The notes below the pieces were generated by a model. It saw nothing but the letters and a program-made list of their open reading frames with translations. It did no database searches and was not told the DNA's origin. Source: Desulfobacterales bacterium (GTDB lineage Bacteria; Desulfobacterota; Desulfobacteria; Desulfobacterales; JARGFK01). From it: DNA of 47,589 nt. Below, in pieces: positions 16,007 to 24,997 of this stretch (within the stretch, counting starts at the first letter, position 1; every line of letters begins with the position of its first letter). The position numbers were made by a program, and so were the translations under genes. Location: contig JARGFK010000027.1 of NCBI GenBank assembly GCA_029211065.1, forward strand, positions 1 to 47,589, written 5' to 3'.

Positions 16007-17653
16007 ATGAAAATTGCGATTGCACAGGTTAATACGATAGTCGGCGATTTTAGTCATAATTTTAACCGGATAACCCATTTCGCCGAACAGGCCAAGGGGC
16101 TTGCCTGCGATCTGGTTGTATTTTCCGAACTGGTTATTTCTGGGTATCCCTCCCGGGACCTTCTGGAAAAGAAGGACTTCATTGAGGCGAACCTGGCCTG
16201 CTTTGCCAAACTCGTCGATTCCATCAGGGGAATCGGCGTTATCTGCGGTTACGTCGACAAGAGCACGGCAGACGCGGGCAACCCGCTTTTTAATGCGGCC
16301 GCGCTTTTTGAAAATGGCGCTATCCTGCACAAGGTAAATAAGCGACTGCTGCCGACGTATGATATTTTTGATGAGGGGCGATATTTTGAGCCCGGGACCC
16401 AGTGTGCTGCGTTCCCCTATCATGGCCATCAGATCGGGCTGACCATCTGTGAAGACGTCTGGAACGATAAGGATATTTTTAAGCGCAGAATTTACCACAG
16501 CGATCCGGTCAGCCAGATGATCGGGCAGGGGGCCGATCTGGTTGTCAATATATCGGCCTCGCCGTTTTATGTCGGCAAAAGAGAGTTCCGGCAACAGATG
16601 CTGGGATCCATCGCCCGAAAATACGGGGTGTCATTGGTATACGCCAATCAGGTCGGCGGTAATGACAGCGTCCTTTTTGACGGCATCAGCTGCGCTTTCG
16701 ATCAAAAAGGCCATTTGATCGCAAGGGCGAATGATTTCAGGGAGGACCTGGTCGTATTTGATACGGACAATAACAGCGGCGACATACATGAAATTGCGGT
16801 ATCGGACCCTGAAAGTATTTTCAGGGCGCTGGTGATGGGGACGCACGATTATGTTGCCAAATGCGGCTTTTCAAAAGTGGTGGTGGGACTGAGCGGCGGG
16901 ATTGACTCTGCTCTGACCGCATGTATCGCCGTCGAAGCGCTAGGCAAACAAAATGTGTTAACCGTGTTTATGCCTTCTCCTTACACGTCGAAAGACAACT
17001 ATGAAGATACCCAAAAACTAGCGCGGAATCTGGATGTTGAGCTCTTGAATATCCCCATTGACGGTATGTTCAAAGAGTTTGTCCGGTTTCTATCGCCTTC
17101 TTTTAGCAAAGAAGATCCCGGTGTCGTGGAGCAGAATCTGCAGGCCCGCATTCGGGGCACCATTTTGATGGCCCTGTCGAACAAGCATGGTTCGTTGCTG
17201 CTGTCCACCGGAAATAAATCCGAACTCGCGGTGGGGTATTGTACGCTATACGGCGATATGAGCGGCGGGCTGGCCGTGATTTCGGATGTCCCCAAGACCG
17301 TTATCTATAAACTGGCACATTATTTCAACAGCGATAAAGAAACGATTCCGGAAAGGATCATCCATAAGGCGCCTTCGGCGGAATTGAAGCCCGGCCAGAC
17401 GGATCAGGACGACCTGCCTCCGTATGAAGCGCTGGACCCGATATTAAAAAGCTATATTGAAGATGCCAAGGGGGCGGACGAGCTGGTGAAAATGGGATAT
17501 GATAAAACGCTGGTGACGGACATTATCCAAAAAGTGGATCGAAATGAGTATAAGCGACACCAGGCGGCCCCTGGTCTGAAGGTGACATCAAAGGCCTTTG
17601 GTTATGGCCGAAGGTATCCCATCGCCCAGAGATTTAAGCCTGAATTGGTATGA
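16007..17653 (+). CDS. nadE: Glutamine-dependent NAD+ synthetase
   Basis: 548 residues from the ATG at 16007 (MKIAIAQVNTIVGDF), where family conservation begins. The frame is open upstream to 15887 but runs into the repeat, so those 40 residues are not credible; ATG 15998 is an alternative. The N-terminal nitrilase-like glutaminase domain has the triad E41 (SELVISGYP), K112 (NKRLLPTYDIFDEG) and C148 (LTICEDVW). The C-terminal synthetase has the PP-loop VGLSGGIDSALTA, followed by TGNKSELAVGYCTLYGD and KAPSAELKPGQTDQDDLPPY. It makes NAD from deamido-NAD, ATP and glutamine. It is intact, although both neighbours are decayed genes. Confidence 0.95.
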   Translation: MKIAIAQVNTIVGDFSHNFNRITHFAEQAKGLACDLVVFSELVISGYPSRDLLEKKDFIEANLACFAKLVDSIRGIGVICGYVDKSTADAGNPLFNAAALFENGAILHKVNKRLLPTYDIFDEGRYFEPGTQCAAFPYHGHQIGLTICEDVWNDKDIFKRRIYHSDPVSQMIGQGADLVVNISASPFYVGKREFRQQMLGSIARKYGVSLVYANQVGGNDSVLFDGISCAFDQKGHLIARANDFREDLVVFDTDNNSGDIHEIAVSDPESIFRALVMGTHDYVAKCGFSKVVVGLSGGIDSALTACIAVEALGKQNVLTVFMPSPYTSKDNYEDTQKLARNLDVELLNIPIDGMFKEFVRFLSPSFSKEDPGVVEQNLQARIRGTILMALSNKHGSLLLSTGNKSELAVGYCTLYGDMSGGLAVISDVPKTVIYKLAHYFNSDKETIPERIIHKAPSAELKPGQTDQDDLPPYEALDPILKSYIEDAKGADELVKMGYDKTLVTDIIQKVDRNEYKRHQAAPGLKVTSKAFGYGRRYPIAQRFKPELV

Positions 17654-17713
17654 CGGGCTTTTGCAACAACAGGGTAAATATTTTCAAGCCGAAAAAATAG
17701 AAAGGTATATTTT

Positions 17714-18345
17714 ATGGCGGATGTGTTAAATCAAGACAGCGGGGGGAAAGGGTTTGCCCCGGAGGAAATGTTTACCGGCTCCAAGCATCGCAAACGATTG
17801 AACCAGTGGCTGGCTACCGGAATTTGCGGAAATGACATTACCTCTTCCTGCCTTTATGTATCAGCCATAGCGGCGGTCTTTGCCGGTGTATTGACCCCGC
17901 TGGTTTTGTTGCTGGTGGTTGGCGTACTTTATCTCTACAAGAAGGTCTATATTGAAGTTGTAGAGGCTTTGCCGTTAAACGGCGGCACCTACAATTGTCT
18001 GCTGAACTGCACGTCCAAGTTTGCCGCTTCAATGGCCGCCTGCATGCCGCCTTTAATTACATCGTCAGAAATGAATCCAGCCGGTCCGTTGTGGTCATCC
18101 ATCTCTATTCCAATCCGGAAAGCAATGAAAGTGAAGACCTTAAAAAGAGCCTGAAGACGATTCAGGATATTTTCCCGGAGCTGCGGGTTGAACTGGATGT
18201 GCGCCAGGGTAAATTCGGACCCCAGATCATCGACGAGGTTTCCAAGGAATTCGGCGTGGCCAAGAATAATATTTTCATCGGCGCGCCGGAAGAAAAGCAT
18301 TCCTTTTCGATACAGGATCTGGGCGGGGTCCGGGTTATCTTTTAA
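17714..18345 (+). pseudogene. APC-superfamily permease with cytosolic tail, middle deleted
   Basis: The ATG at 17714 opens a strong permease N-terminus: KHRKRLNQWLATGICGND, a first helix ITSSCLYVSAIAAVFAGVL, a second helix TPLVLLLVVGVLYLYKKVY, and EALPLNGGTYNCLLNCTSKF. At about 18046 the frame shifts, and the other frame gives the typical cytosolic end of the same transporter group: AFNYIVRNES, SVVVIHLYSNPES, PELRVELDVRQGKFGPQII and QDLGGVRVIF. Roughly ten membrane helices are missing. No transport function is possible. The ribosome site and both termini remain recognisable, so the deletion may be recent. Confidence 0.8.
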
Positions 18346-18349
18346 TGAG

Positions 18350-18631
18350 ATGCCGACAATTCGCCGACAGATGATTGATTTGTTGTCCCAAGAACCCTGC
18401 GGGGTCCGCGACCTCTCCCGCATGTTGAGGATTTCTGAAAAGGAAGTTTATACCCATCTGCCCCACGTCCAACGCACCATCACATCCAGCGGCCTGCGGT
18501 TCCATTTAACGCCGGCGGAATGTCTTTCGTGCGGGTATGTTTTCAGCAAGCGTTCCCGCTTTACCCGACCAAGCCGATGTGTCCGATGCAAAAATGAACG
18601 GATTTCAGAGCCGGTCTATCAGATCATTTAA
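18350..18631 (+). CDS. Small HTH regulator with C-terminal zinc ribbon (COG3357-like)
   Basis: 93 residues. The first 55 residues resemble a winged helix-turn-helix (MPTIRRQMIDLLSQEPCGVR, LSRMLRISEKEVYTHLPHVQ). The rest is a Cys4 ribbon: CLSCGYVF and RPSRCVRCKNERI. This matches predicted transcriptional regulators of COG3357, often found as small single genes. The ATG is four bases after the permease remnant's stop, so the two were probably one unit, and the regulator may have outlived its permease. Its ligand and targets are unknown. Confidence 0.78.
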   Translation: MPTIRRQMIDLLSQEPCGVRDLSRMLRISEKEVYTHLPHVQRTITSSGLRFHLTPAECLSCGYVFSKRSRFTRPSRCVRCKNERISEPVYQII

Positions 18632-18995
18632 AAATTCTCTATTTTGGAAAAGGGGTGCAAATCAGGGTCGGGCGGCGGGCACGGCGGCGACTCGCACCGG
18701 CGGGCGCGGTGGCCCCGCCCTACGACAAATGGTCGTATAATTGGACGTAGTCGGCCACCGCGCCGATCAACAAACAAAACGATCGCAAAATCCGTACGTT
18801 GTCGTCGGCGGGCACGGAGGCGCCGCCCTACGATGGATGGTGCGATTTTTCGTAGGGTCGGCCACTGCGCCGACCCATAACGGGGGGCCGGTGGCAAACG
18901 ATGTAGGCGGTCACGGTGGCCCCGCTTTACGGTAAAATGGTTTTATACCCCAACGTAGGGTCGGCCACAGTGCCGACCAAGAAGGGAGACTAACA
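18632..18995. repeat. Array of three hairpin-forming repeat units
   Basis: This 364-base gap has no credible gene. It holds three related units, about 18700-18768, 18803-18875 and 18903-18980. Each starts like GGCGGGCACGGTGGCCCCG, continues with CCCTACG, then a variable A/T-rich loop, then CGTAGGGTCGGCCAC and GTGCCGACC. Each unit can fold into a long GC-rich hairpin. The right-hand unit lies directly before the DapA-like remnant. Frames through the array are artefacts of the repeats. Confidence 0.8.
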
Positions 18996-19503
18996 ATGAA
19001 CGAAGATCAGTTTCATGGTGTATTTCCGTATCTGGTGTCACCCGTAGATCACGACGGAAATGTTAGCAGACGTGCTCAGACGGCTGGTGGATCATCTGAT
19101 AAGCGCCGGTGTCCATGGGCTTACCCCCCTTGGCAGTACCGGTGAATTCGCCTATTTGAACTGGGAACAGCGCCGTCGGGTGGTTAGAGTCGTTTTAGAT
19201 GCAACCGCCGGGCGTGTGCCGGTTGTCGCCGGGGTTGCCGCCACAACAACGGCAGAGGCTGTCCGACAGGCGCGCGAATTCGAGCTGATGGGGGTGGACG
19301 GCATCCTGGCAATTATGGAAGCCTATTTCCCCGTACCGGAAACCGGCATTATCCGCTATTTCAGCGAAATCGCCCGTGCGGTTACCTGCCCCCTGACGCT
19401 CCAGGGTTTTGAGGTGGGTGATCCCTTGCCGCCCCAGGAACCGTTATCTTTAAAAGCCCGGGACGAAATCCGGCAGGCACTCATGATGGTGGGCGGATTA
19501 TAA
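18996..19503 (+). pseudogene. DapA/N-acetylneuraminate lyase-family protein, frameshifted and internally deleted
   Basis: The ATG at 18996 ([20 protein letters not shown]) starts a typical member of the DHDPS/NAL family (usually 290-300 residues). Near 19060 a frameshift moves the reading to a second frame: [59 protein letters not shown]. After TCPL the text jumps in frame to [17 protein letters not shown], which in intact homologues is the extreme C-terminus. About 130 residues are lost, including the Schiff-base lysine. It cannot be an active aldolase. Confidence 0.82.
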
Positions 19504-19516
19504 TCCATATTTTTTC

Positions 19517-19546
19517 TTGACACAGCCCGTATTTTCTAAGTATCTT
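19517..19546 (+). promoter_or_regulatory. Sigma-70-type promoter for the universal stress protein
   Basis: TTGACA at 19517-19522, an 18-base spacer and TATCTT at 19541-19546; an overlapping TATAAA follows. About 80 bases before the uspA start. Confidence 0.5.
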
Positions 19547-19627
19547 ATAAATCAGGTAATTTTATTAATTCAGGTATGGTTTCCCACAACGGAGTTCTTT
19601 AACTTACCATAATTCGAGGAAAAGAAG

Positions 19628-20158
19628 ATGAAACTGCCAAAAGTTGAAATCAAAAAAATTCTTTATGCCACCGACCTGTCTGAAAGTGCACGCCATGCCT
19701 TTGCCTATGCGGTAAGCCTTGCCAATGCCTATGGGGCCTCCATTACAATCCTGCATGTGCTATTCAAAGTGCCGAATGTGGATTCGATTGCTTCATTCTA
19801 TATCGGGCAGGAAGAATGGAAGAAAATCAAGCAGCGTACCGTGGATGATGCGCGCCAAGCCCTGATCGGCAAGAAGCGGGAGAATGTCGCCATCCAGGAA
19901 ATCTTAACCCGGATCAGCGAAACCGCATCGGCTGCGGCCCAATCCCCTGCCAGCATTACGGATGAAATTATCATCAAAAAGGGAAATCCGGAAGACCACA
20001 TTCTGCAACAGGCAGAAGAGCGTAACTGCGACATCATCGTGATGGGGTCCCATGGCCATAGCGCCATTGCCGAAGCCGTGATCGGAAACACCGCGCGAAA
20101 AGTGCTGCGGCGCTCAAAGATACCCGTCTTGGCGGTGCGGCTGCCCCAGGACTTTTAG
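19628..20158 (+). CDS. Universal stress protein, single UspA domain
   Basis: 176 residues, one Usp domain. It has the first strand KKILYATDLSESARHAF and the ATP-type end motif VMGSHGHSAIAEAVIGNTAR, followed by KIPVLAVRLP. The G-2x-G-9x-G(S/T) nucleotide signature is nearly complete (GSHGHSAIAEAVIGNTA), so this is probably an ATP-binding type. It has a longer variable middle (about 75-115) than minimal Usp proteins. Likely a cytosolic stress or starvation protein. A good promoter precedes it. It is convergent with the TIGR01212 gene. Confidence 0.93.
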   Translation: MKLPKVEIKKILYATDLSESARHAFAYAVSLANAYGASITILHVLFKVPNVDSIASFYIGQEEWKKIKQRTVDDARQALIGKKRENVAIQEILTRISETASAAAQSPASITDEIIIKKGNPEDHILQQAEERNCDIIVMGSHGHSAIAEAVIGNTARKVLRRSKIPVLAVRLPQDF

Positions 20159-20225
20159 TTGCAGTTGGGTTCCGGTTTTTTTCGGAAAAAACATATTGCC
20201 CCGACACGTTGGCCGGCGGATTTAC

Positions 20226-20343
20226 TTAGTGCTTCGACGCGCAATTACCGTGACGTATTTTTCAACCCGATCAATAAAATTGCTTGCTCAGCACTAAGTC
20301 CTGAGCAAATAAATTCATCATCGAATTTATGCGTCGATGGACC
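20226..20343. repeat. Repeat family C, copy 1
   Basis: A 118-base element starting TTAGTGCTTCGACG and ending GCGTCGATGGACC, so the outer ends are inverted (TCGACGC/GCGTCGA). It contains a central hairpin TGCTCAG..CTGAGCA. A copy with roughly 85-90 percent identity lies at 35296-35415. This copy supplies the last codons and stop of the minus-strand TIGR01212 gene. Confidence 0.85.
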
Positions 20344-21253
20344 CAGGCGCCAGCCGGCCCTGCCAGGTATTTCTCTTTGCGAGCCTTTCCTGAATTAATG
20401 CCAGGGTCCTGTTTTTATCCAGGGACCATATGGGTGCTGCCAGCTCATCCGGATGCGGGTCTCCGGTAAGCCGCTGGATGACCATATCCTTGGGGAGGTG
20501 TTCCAGAAAATCGCAGACAAGATCGACGTATTCCTGCTGACCCAGGGTGCGATACTCGCCGCGCTCGTACATTTTTTCGAGTCGGGTTCCCTTGACAACA
20601 TACAGGAGATGGAGCTTTACTCCGTCGATTTCCATGGCGGCGATGGTTTTGGCCGTTTCCAACATATGTTTTTTTTCTTCCTGGGGAAGGCCGAGGATGA
20701 CATGGGCGCAAATTTTAATCCCCCTGTTCCGGGTGGCTGCAACAGCGGCCTCGAAACTATGGAAGTCATGTTTCCTGTTGATCAGCAGCAGGGAACGGTC
20801 ATGAACCGACTGCAGCCCATATTCGATCCATATCAGGTACTTTTCGGCATACGCCTGCAAGAGGTCTAGAACCGGCTCGGTAATACAGTCCGGTCGCGTT
20901 CCAATGGATAGACCCACCACGTCTTTTATTGCCAGGGCTTCCTCATAAAGCGCTTTCAGGGTTTTAACAGTGGCGTAAGTATTTGTAAACGATTGAAAAT
21001 AAGCGATAAACCGTTCGGCCTTGTAACGCCGCGACAGTATGGTTTTACCGTTTTCGAGCTGCTCTGAAATACTGAGGCCGCGGGAATGGGCCCCGGTGCC
21101 GGACCCCTTGGCATTGCAGTAGATGCATCCCTCCTTTGAAAGGGTGCCGTCCCGGTTTGGGCAGGATAGACCTGCGTCAAGGGATATTTTCTGGACCCGG
21201 CAGCCAAATAGACTGCGAAGATAGGTATTGAAATCAAAATACCTTTTTTCCAT
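20327..21253 (-). CDS. TIGR01212-family radical SAM protein (YhcC-like)
   Basis: 308 residues. Radical SAM protein with cluster ligands in SCPNRDGTLSKEGCIYCNAK (residues about 30-50), the SAM segment YFQSFTNTYA, GTRPDCI, WIEYGLQS, and the elongator-type HVILGLPQEEKKHML. The TIGR01212 family is widespread and resembles the Elp3 radical SAM core, but its reaction is not established. The last residues (about SIDA) are encoded by repeat family C, so the insertion appears to have replaced the original end without destroying the gene. The mnmG gene is divergent on the right. Confidence 0.9.
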   Translation of the reverse strand: MEKRYFDFNTYLRSLFGCRVQKISLDAGLSCPNRDGTLSKEGCIYCNAKGSGTGAHSRGLSISEQLENGKTILSRRYKAERFIAYFQSFTNTYATVKTLKALYEEALAIKDVVGLSIGTRPDCITEPVLDLLQAYAEKYLIWIEYGLQSVHDRSLLLINRKHDFHSFEAAVAATRNRGIKICAHVILGLPQEEKKHMLETAKTIAAMEIDGVKLHLLYVVKGTRLEKMYERGEYRTLGQQEYVDLVCDFLEHLPKDMVIQRLTGDPHPDELAAPIWSLDKNRTLALIQERLAKRNTWQGRLAPGSIDA

Positions 21254-21356
21254 GATGGGGACACCTTTACGCTACCATTGCAACGTTAGGGTTTATTGAC
21301 GTTCGGTTTCTATAAGTATATACATTGCGTATAAAAATAAAAGAGACAATTTTATA

Positions 21357-23252
21357 GTGACCAATATGAGTTCTCAACAAAACGGATATGATGTGATTGT
21401 GGTGGGCGCAGGCCATGCCGGCTGCGAGGCTGCCCTGGCTTCAGCCCGGATGGGATGCCGGGTCCTGCTCCTGGCGATCGATCTGGACAAGGTGGCGGCC
21501 ATGCCCTGCAGCCCCTCCATCGGGGGGATGGCAAAAGGCCAGCTGGTGAAGGAAGTGGATGCCCTTGGCGGTGAAATGGCTAAAGTTACTGATAAAACCG
21601 CTATACAATACAAGACGCTGAACACCAAAAGAGGTCCGGCCGTCCATTCAACCCGAACGCAAAACGACAAAAAGCGCTATCATATGGCGATGAAGGCAGT
21701 GGTTGAAAAGCAGCCGGGCTTGGAGCTCAAGCAGGCCCTGGTTGAAAGGCTGATTGTGGCGGACGGGCAGGTCGCCGGTGTTGTGGATTCCACCGGATTT
21801 GAATATCCGTCCCAAAGCGTTGTGCTGGCCACCGGAACTTTTTTAAGCGGCTTGGTCCATATCGGCTTCAGTTCATTCAAGGCCGGCAGGGCAGGAGAGT
21901 TTGCCTCCTATGGACTTGCCGCCGATTTGAAGCGTTTGGATTTCAGGCTTGGGAGAATGAAAACCGGCACCCCACCCCGAATCAAAAAATCCAGCATCGA
22001 TTTCACTAAATTTAATGAACAAGCGGCGGATCCGGCGCCCGTTCCCTTTTCCATTTTTACCGAGAAGATAACCCTGCCGCAGCTTTCCAGCTATATCGGC
22101 CATACCAATGAAAAGAGCCACAGAATTGTGCGGGAAAACCTGGATCGGTCTGCCTTGTATGGCGGCATCATCAAAGGGGTATCGGCAAGGTACTGTCCTT
22201 CTTTTGAGGACAAGATCGTTCGGTTTCCTGAAAAAAACGCTCACCAGGTTATCCTGGAACCCGAAGGCCTCGATACCGATGAAATTTATGCAAGCGGACT
22301 GGGCAACAGCCTTCCCCTTGAAATTCAGCTCCAGTTTGTCCATTCAGTGGACGGCTTGGCTTGCGCTGAAATCATGCGGCCGGCGTATGCCATCGAATAT
22401 GATTATATCAATCCGATAGAGCTCAAGCCGACCCTTGAAACAAAGAAAATCAAGGGCCTGTTTTTAGCCGGACAGATCAATGGCACGTCCGGATATGAAG
22501 AGGCTGCGGCTCAGGGGCTCTGGGCCGGCATCAACGCTGCCTGCAGGGTGCAAAAAAGGCCTCCCTTTGTTTTGGACCGATCCGAAGCTTACATGGGAGT
22601 GATGATAGACGATCTCGTCACCAGGGGAACGCAGGAACCTTATCGGATGTTTACCTCCAGGGCCGAGTATCGCCTAATGTTGCGGGAAGACAATGCAGAT
22701 CTGCGGCTGGTGGATAAAGGGTATGCCCTGGGGCTTATCGCTGAGGACAGAATGCTGGAAGTAAGGGAGCGTAAAAAGCAGATTAAGGCGGAAATCAACC
22801 GGATCCGGCAGACGGTGATAAAGCCATCGGGAAAAGTTAATGCATACCTGTCTGAAAAGAGAACCCAGCCGATAGCCAGCGGCACCTTTCTGGACCAACT
22901 TTTAAAAAGAACAGAACTCGATTACGGCATGGTCGAAGATCTGGCAAAGAAGCCTGAGTTTATTGATGATAAAGTGTCTCGTCAGGTTGAAATTGAGATC
23001 AAATACGAAGGGTATATCCGTAAGCAGCTTAAAGAAATTGATAAATTCAAGAACTTGGAAAAAATAATCATCCCGGAAGCATTCGACTATATGCACGTAC
23101 ACGGACTCTCAAATGAATTAAAATCAAAACTTTCTTCCATAAAACCGAAATCCTTAGGGCAGGCGTCCCGCATTGACGGTATGACACCGGCGGCACTATC
23201 CGTGCTCATGATATCGCTTAAAATGTCTGAAAAGCCCAATTCGAAACCATAA
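21357..23252 (+). CDS. mnmG: tRNA uridine-5-carboxymethylaminomethyl modification enzyme MnmG
   Basis: 631 residues, full length. FAD enzyme that, with MnmE, modifies wobble U34 of several tRNAs. FAD-binding [19 protein letters not shown] at the N-terminus, then [70 protein letters not shown], and the C-terminal [13 protein letters not shown] at 21357 is chosen because of an AGAGA stretch ahead of it; ATG at 21366 is the alternative. MnmE is not in the window. Confidence 0.96.
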   Translation: MTNMSSQQNGYDVIVVGAGHAGCEAALASARMGCRVLLLAIDLDKVAAMPCSPSIGGMAKGQLVKEVDALGGEMAKVTDKTAIQYKTLNTKRGPAVHSTRTQNDKKRYHMAMKAVVEKQPGLELKQALVERLIVADGQVAGVVDSTGFEYPSQSVVLATGTFLSGLVHIGFSSFKAGRAGEFASYGLAADLKRLDFRLGRMKTGTPPRIKKSSIDFTKFNEQAADPAPVPFSIFTEKITLPQLSSYIGHTNEKSHRIVRENLDRSALYGGIIKGVSARYCPSFEDKIVRFPEKNAHQVILEPEGLDTDEIYASGLGNSLPLEIQLQFVHSVDGLACAEIMRPAYAIEYDYINPIELKPTLETKKIKGLFLAGQINGTSGYEEAAAQGLWAGINAACRVQKRPPFVLDRSEAYMGVMIDDLVTRGTQEPYRMFTSRAEYRLMLREDNADLRLVDKGYALGLIAEDRMLEVRERKKQIKAEINRIRQTVIKPSGKVNAYLSEKRTQPIASGTFLDQLLKRTELDYGMVEDLAKKPEFIDDKVSRQVEIEIKYEGYIRKQLKEIDKFKNLEKIIIPEAFDYMHVHGLSNELKSKLSSIKPKSLGQASRIDGMTPAALSVLMISLKMSEKPNSKP

Positions 23253-23338
23253 ACCAAACCGATCTGCAGTCTGCTTGTGCTTTAGATCAGATATTTATTA
23301 CGGTGATAAAAACTTCCTTCATTTTACAAGCACTTATC

Positions 23339-23367
23339 CTTGACACCTTGTATTTTTCACCTTATTC
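23339..23367 (+). promoter_or_regulatory. Candidate promoter of the DnaJ-type gene, heat-shock-like
   Basis: CTTGACA starts at 23339 and CACCTTATT follows about 13 bases later, resembling a sigma-32 pattern (CTTGAAA, then CCCCATnT). The TTGACA could equally serve sigma-70. Placed about 75 bases before the chaperone gene. Tentative. Confidence 0.3.
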
Positions 23368-23438
23368 TTTTTAAAACAAACAAGTTAAGTTGTTAAAATT
23401 TATTAGATTGCAAGAGAAAACGACGGGAAGAGAGAACA

Positions 23439-24350
23439 ATGCCTGAAACAGATTATTATAAAACACTCGGCGTAGATAAAAACGCCACCGATACGGAAAT
23501 CAAAAAAGCTTATCGAAAGCTTGCGATGAAATATCATCCGGATCATACCAAAAACGATAAGTCTGCCGAGGAAAAATTTAAACAAGTCAGCGAGGCTTAC
23601 GCCGTTCTGAGTGACAAGGAAAAACGCAAACAGTACGATCAATTCGGCTCCAGCGGATTTCATCAACGGTTTTCACAGGAGGATATTTTCAGAGGGTTTG
23701 ATTTCTCGGATATTTTCAGGGAATTCGGTTTCGGCGGTGCAAATGCTTCCGGCAACCGCAGGGGGGGCGCCCGCTTTTCCTTCGGCGGGAACAGCCCGTT
23801 CGGCAATTTTCAGCAACCGGCGCCGGCAAAAGGATCCGATCTGGTGTATGAGCTGCCGCTGACGTTAATTGAAGTCTCCACCGGGGCAAGCAAGACCATC
23901 AGTTTTCAGCACAAAGGGCGGAGTGAAAAGATTACCGTTAAGATTCCCAAGGGAATGATTACCGGAAAAAAAATACGCCTGGCCGGAAAAGGCGAAACGA
24001 GCCCCTATGGCGGACCGGCCGGTGATCTGTATATCCAATCGAAAGTCATGGATGACCCGGTTTACCGGTCGGAAGAGTATGATCTTTATGTTGAACGAAA
24101 AATCAAACTGACCGAAGCGATTTTAGGCACCAGCATACCGGTTCCGACAATCACCGGCAAAGCGTTGAGTCTTAAAATCCCCCCGGGCACAAAACATAAG
24201 ACCAAAATGCGTCTCTCCGGGCATGGATTGCCCCATATGCAGGGAAGGGCAAAGGGCGATCTTTATGTTATTATCGATGTAGACATTCCAAATAAACTTA
24301 CCCCCGAACAGGCAAAGCTGATCGACAAATTGGCCGACTCCGGGTTGTAA
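23439..24350 (+). CDS. DnaJ/CbpA-type co-chaperone without zinc finger
   Basis: 303 residues. J domain 1-70 with the HPD motif (H33-P34-D35) that stimulates DnaK. A Gly/Phe-rich linker of about 75-130 ([20 protein letters not shown]) is followed by two beta-sandwich client-binding domains ([20 protein letters not shown], then [41 protein letters not shown]). There is no CxxCxGxG zinc finger, so this is a class II DnaJ/CbpA rather than DnaJ proper. It stands upstream of hpt with 112 bases between. Confidence 0.92.
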   Translation: MPETDYYKTLGVDKNATDTEIKKAYRKLAMKYHPDHTKNDKSAEEKFKQVSEAYAVLSDKEKRKQYDQFGSSGFHQRFSQEDIFRGFDFSDIFREFGFGGANASGNRRGGARFSFGGNSPFGNFQQPAPAKGSDLVYELPLTLIEVSTGASKTISFQHKGRSEKITVKIPKGMITGKKIRLAGKGETSPYGGPAGDLYIQSKVMDDPVYRSEEYDLYVERKIKLTEAILGTSIPVPTITGKALSLKIPPGTKHKTKMRLSGHGLPHMQGRAKGDLYVIIDVDIPNKLTPEQAKLIDKLADSGL

Positions 24351-24363
24351 CAAATTAAAATTA

Positions 24364-24392
24364 TTGACAAGTGGAACAAATAGAGGTACTTG
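24364..24392 (+). promoter_or_regulatory. Candidate hpt promoter
   Basis: TTGACA at 24364-24369, a 17-base spacer and TACTTG at 24387-24392. It lies 70 bases before the chosen hpt start and argues against translation beginning further upstream. Confidence 0.4.
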
Positions 24393-24462
24393 TGTGCAGT
24401 TAGAGAGGGGCTGCCGTCGGTTTCGGCGGGAGGTATTTCGGTCATATCACGCAACAAAAAGT

Positions 24463-24981
24463 ATGCCTGAATTAATATCGGTTTTGACAAAAGGAGAAAT
24501 TCAAAAACGGGTTGCCCATGTGGCCCAAAGCATTTCTTCCGACTATCGGAATGGCGAGTTGATTTTAATAGGTGTTTTAAAAGGCGCTTTTATTTTTCTG
24601 TCGGACCTGGCACGGGAAATTACAGTGCCGGTCAAGATAGATTTTGTGGAAACCTCCAGTTATGGTGATAAGACCTGCTCCTCGGGCCGGGTGCGCATAA
24701 CCAAAGAAGTCGAGATTGACATCGCCGACAAAAACGTTCTTTTGGTGGAAGATATTGTTGACACCGGTTTAACGCTGACGGTTTTAATTGATTATATAAA
24801 ATCTCTAAATCCGAAGACGGTTAAGGTTTGCACGCTGCTTTCCAAACATGAGCGGCGCGGGACTGATATTCATATTGATTACGCCTGCCATGAAGTCCGA
24901 AATGGATATTTGGTCGGTTACGGACTTGACTATGCCGGCGACTATCGGCATTTGCCGCAAATCTATGAATTGAAATTATAA
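24463..24981 (+). CDS. hpt: Hypoxanthine phosphoribosyltransferase
   Basis: 172 residues from the ATG at 24463 (MPELISVLTKGEIQKRV). The frame is open upstream to 24364, but that part is unlike the family and contains a promoter-like TTGACA. Purine salvage enzyme joining hypoxanthine or guanine to PRPP. PRPP loop VLLVEDIVDTGLTL, substrate loop LIGVLKGAFIFLSDLAR, flexible loop VETSSYGDKTCSSG and VGYGLDYAGDYRHLP at the end. The large acidic-repeat gene follows after 16 bases. Confidence 0.94.
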   Translation: MPELISVLTKGEIQKRVAHVAQSISSDYRNGELILIGVLKGAFIFLSDLAREITVPVKIDFVETSSYGDKTCSSGRVRITKEVEIDIADKNVLLVEDIVDTGLTLTVLIDYIKSLNPKTVKVCTLLSKHERRGTDIHIDYACHEVRNGYLVGYGLDYAGDYRHLPQIYELKL

Positions 24982-24997
24982 GCAATGAGGATACGCC

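Noticed and set aside
18644-18935. Plus-strand and minus-strand frames rich in Arg/Gly
   Set aside because: They run through the three hairpin units and change with the repeat; no ribosome site or protein-like composition.
18996-19503. Functional short DapA-like aldolase
   Set aside because: A frameshift near 19060 and loss of about 130 residues including the Schiff-base lysine exclude activity.
24364-24462. Upstream extension of Hpt
   Set aside because: 33 atypical residues, and the stretch contains a TTGACA-17-TACTTG promoter candidate.
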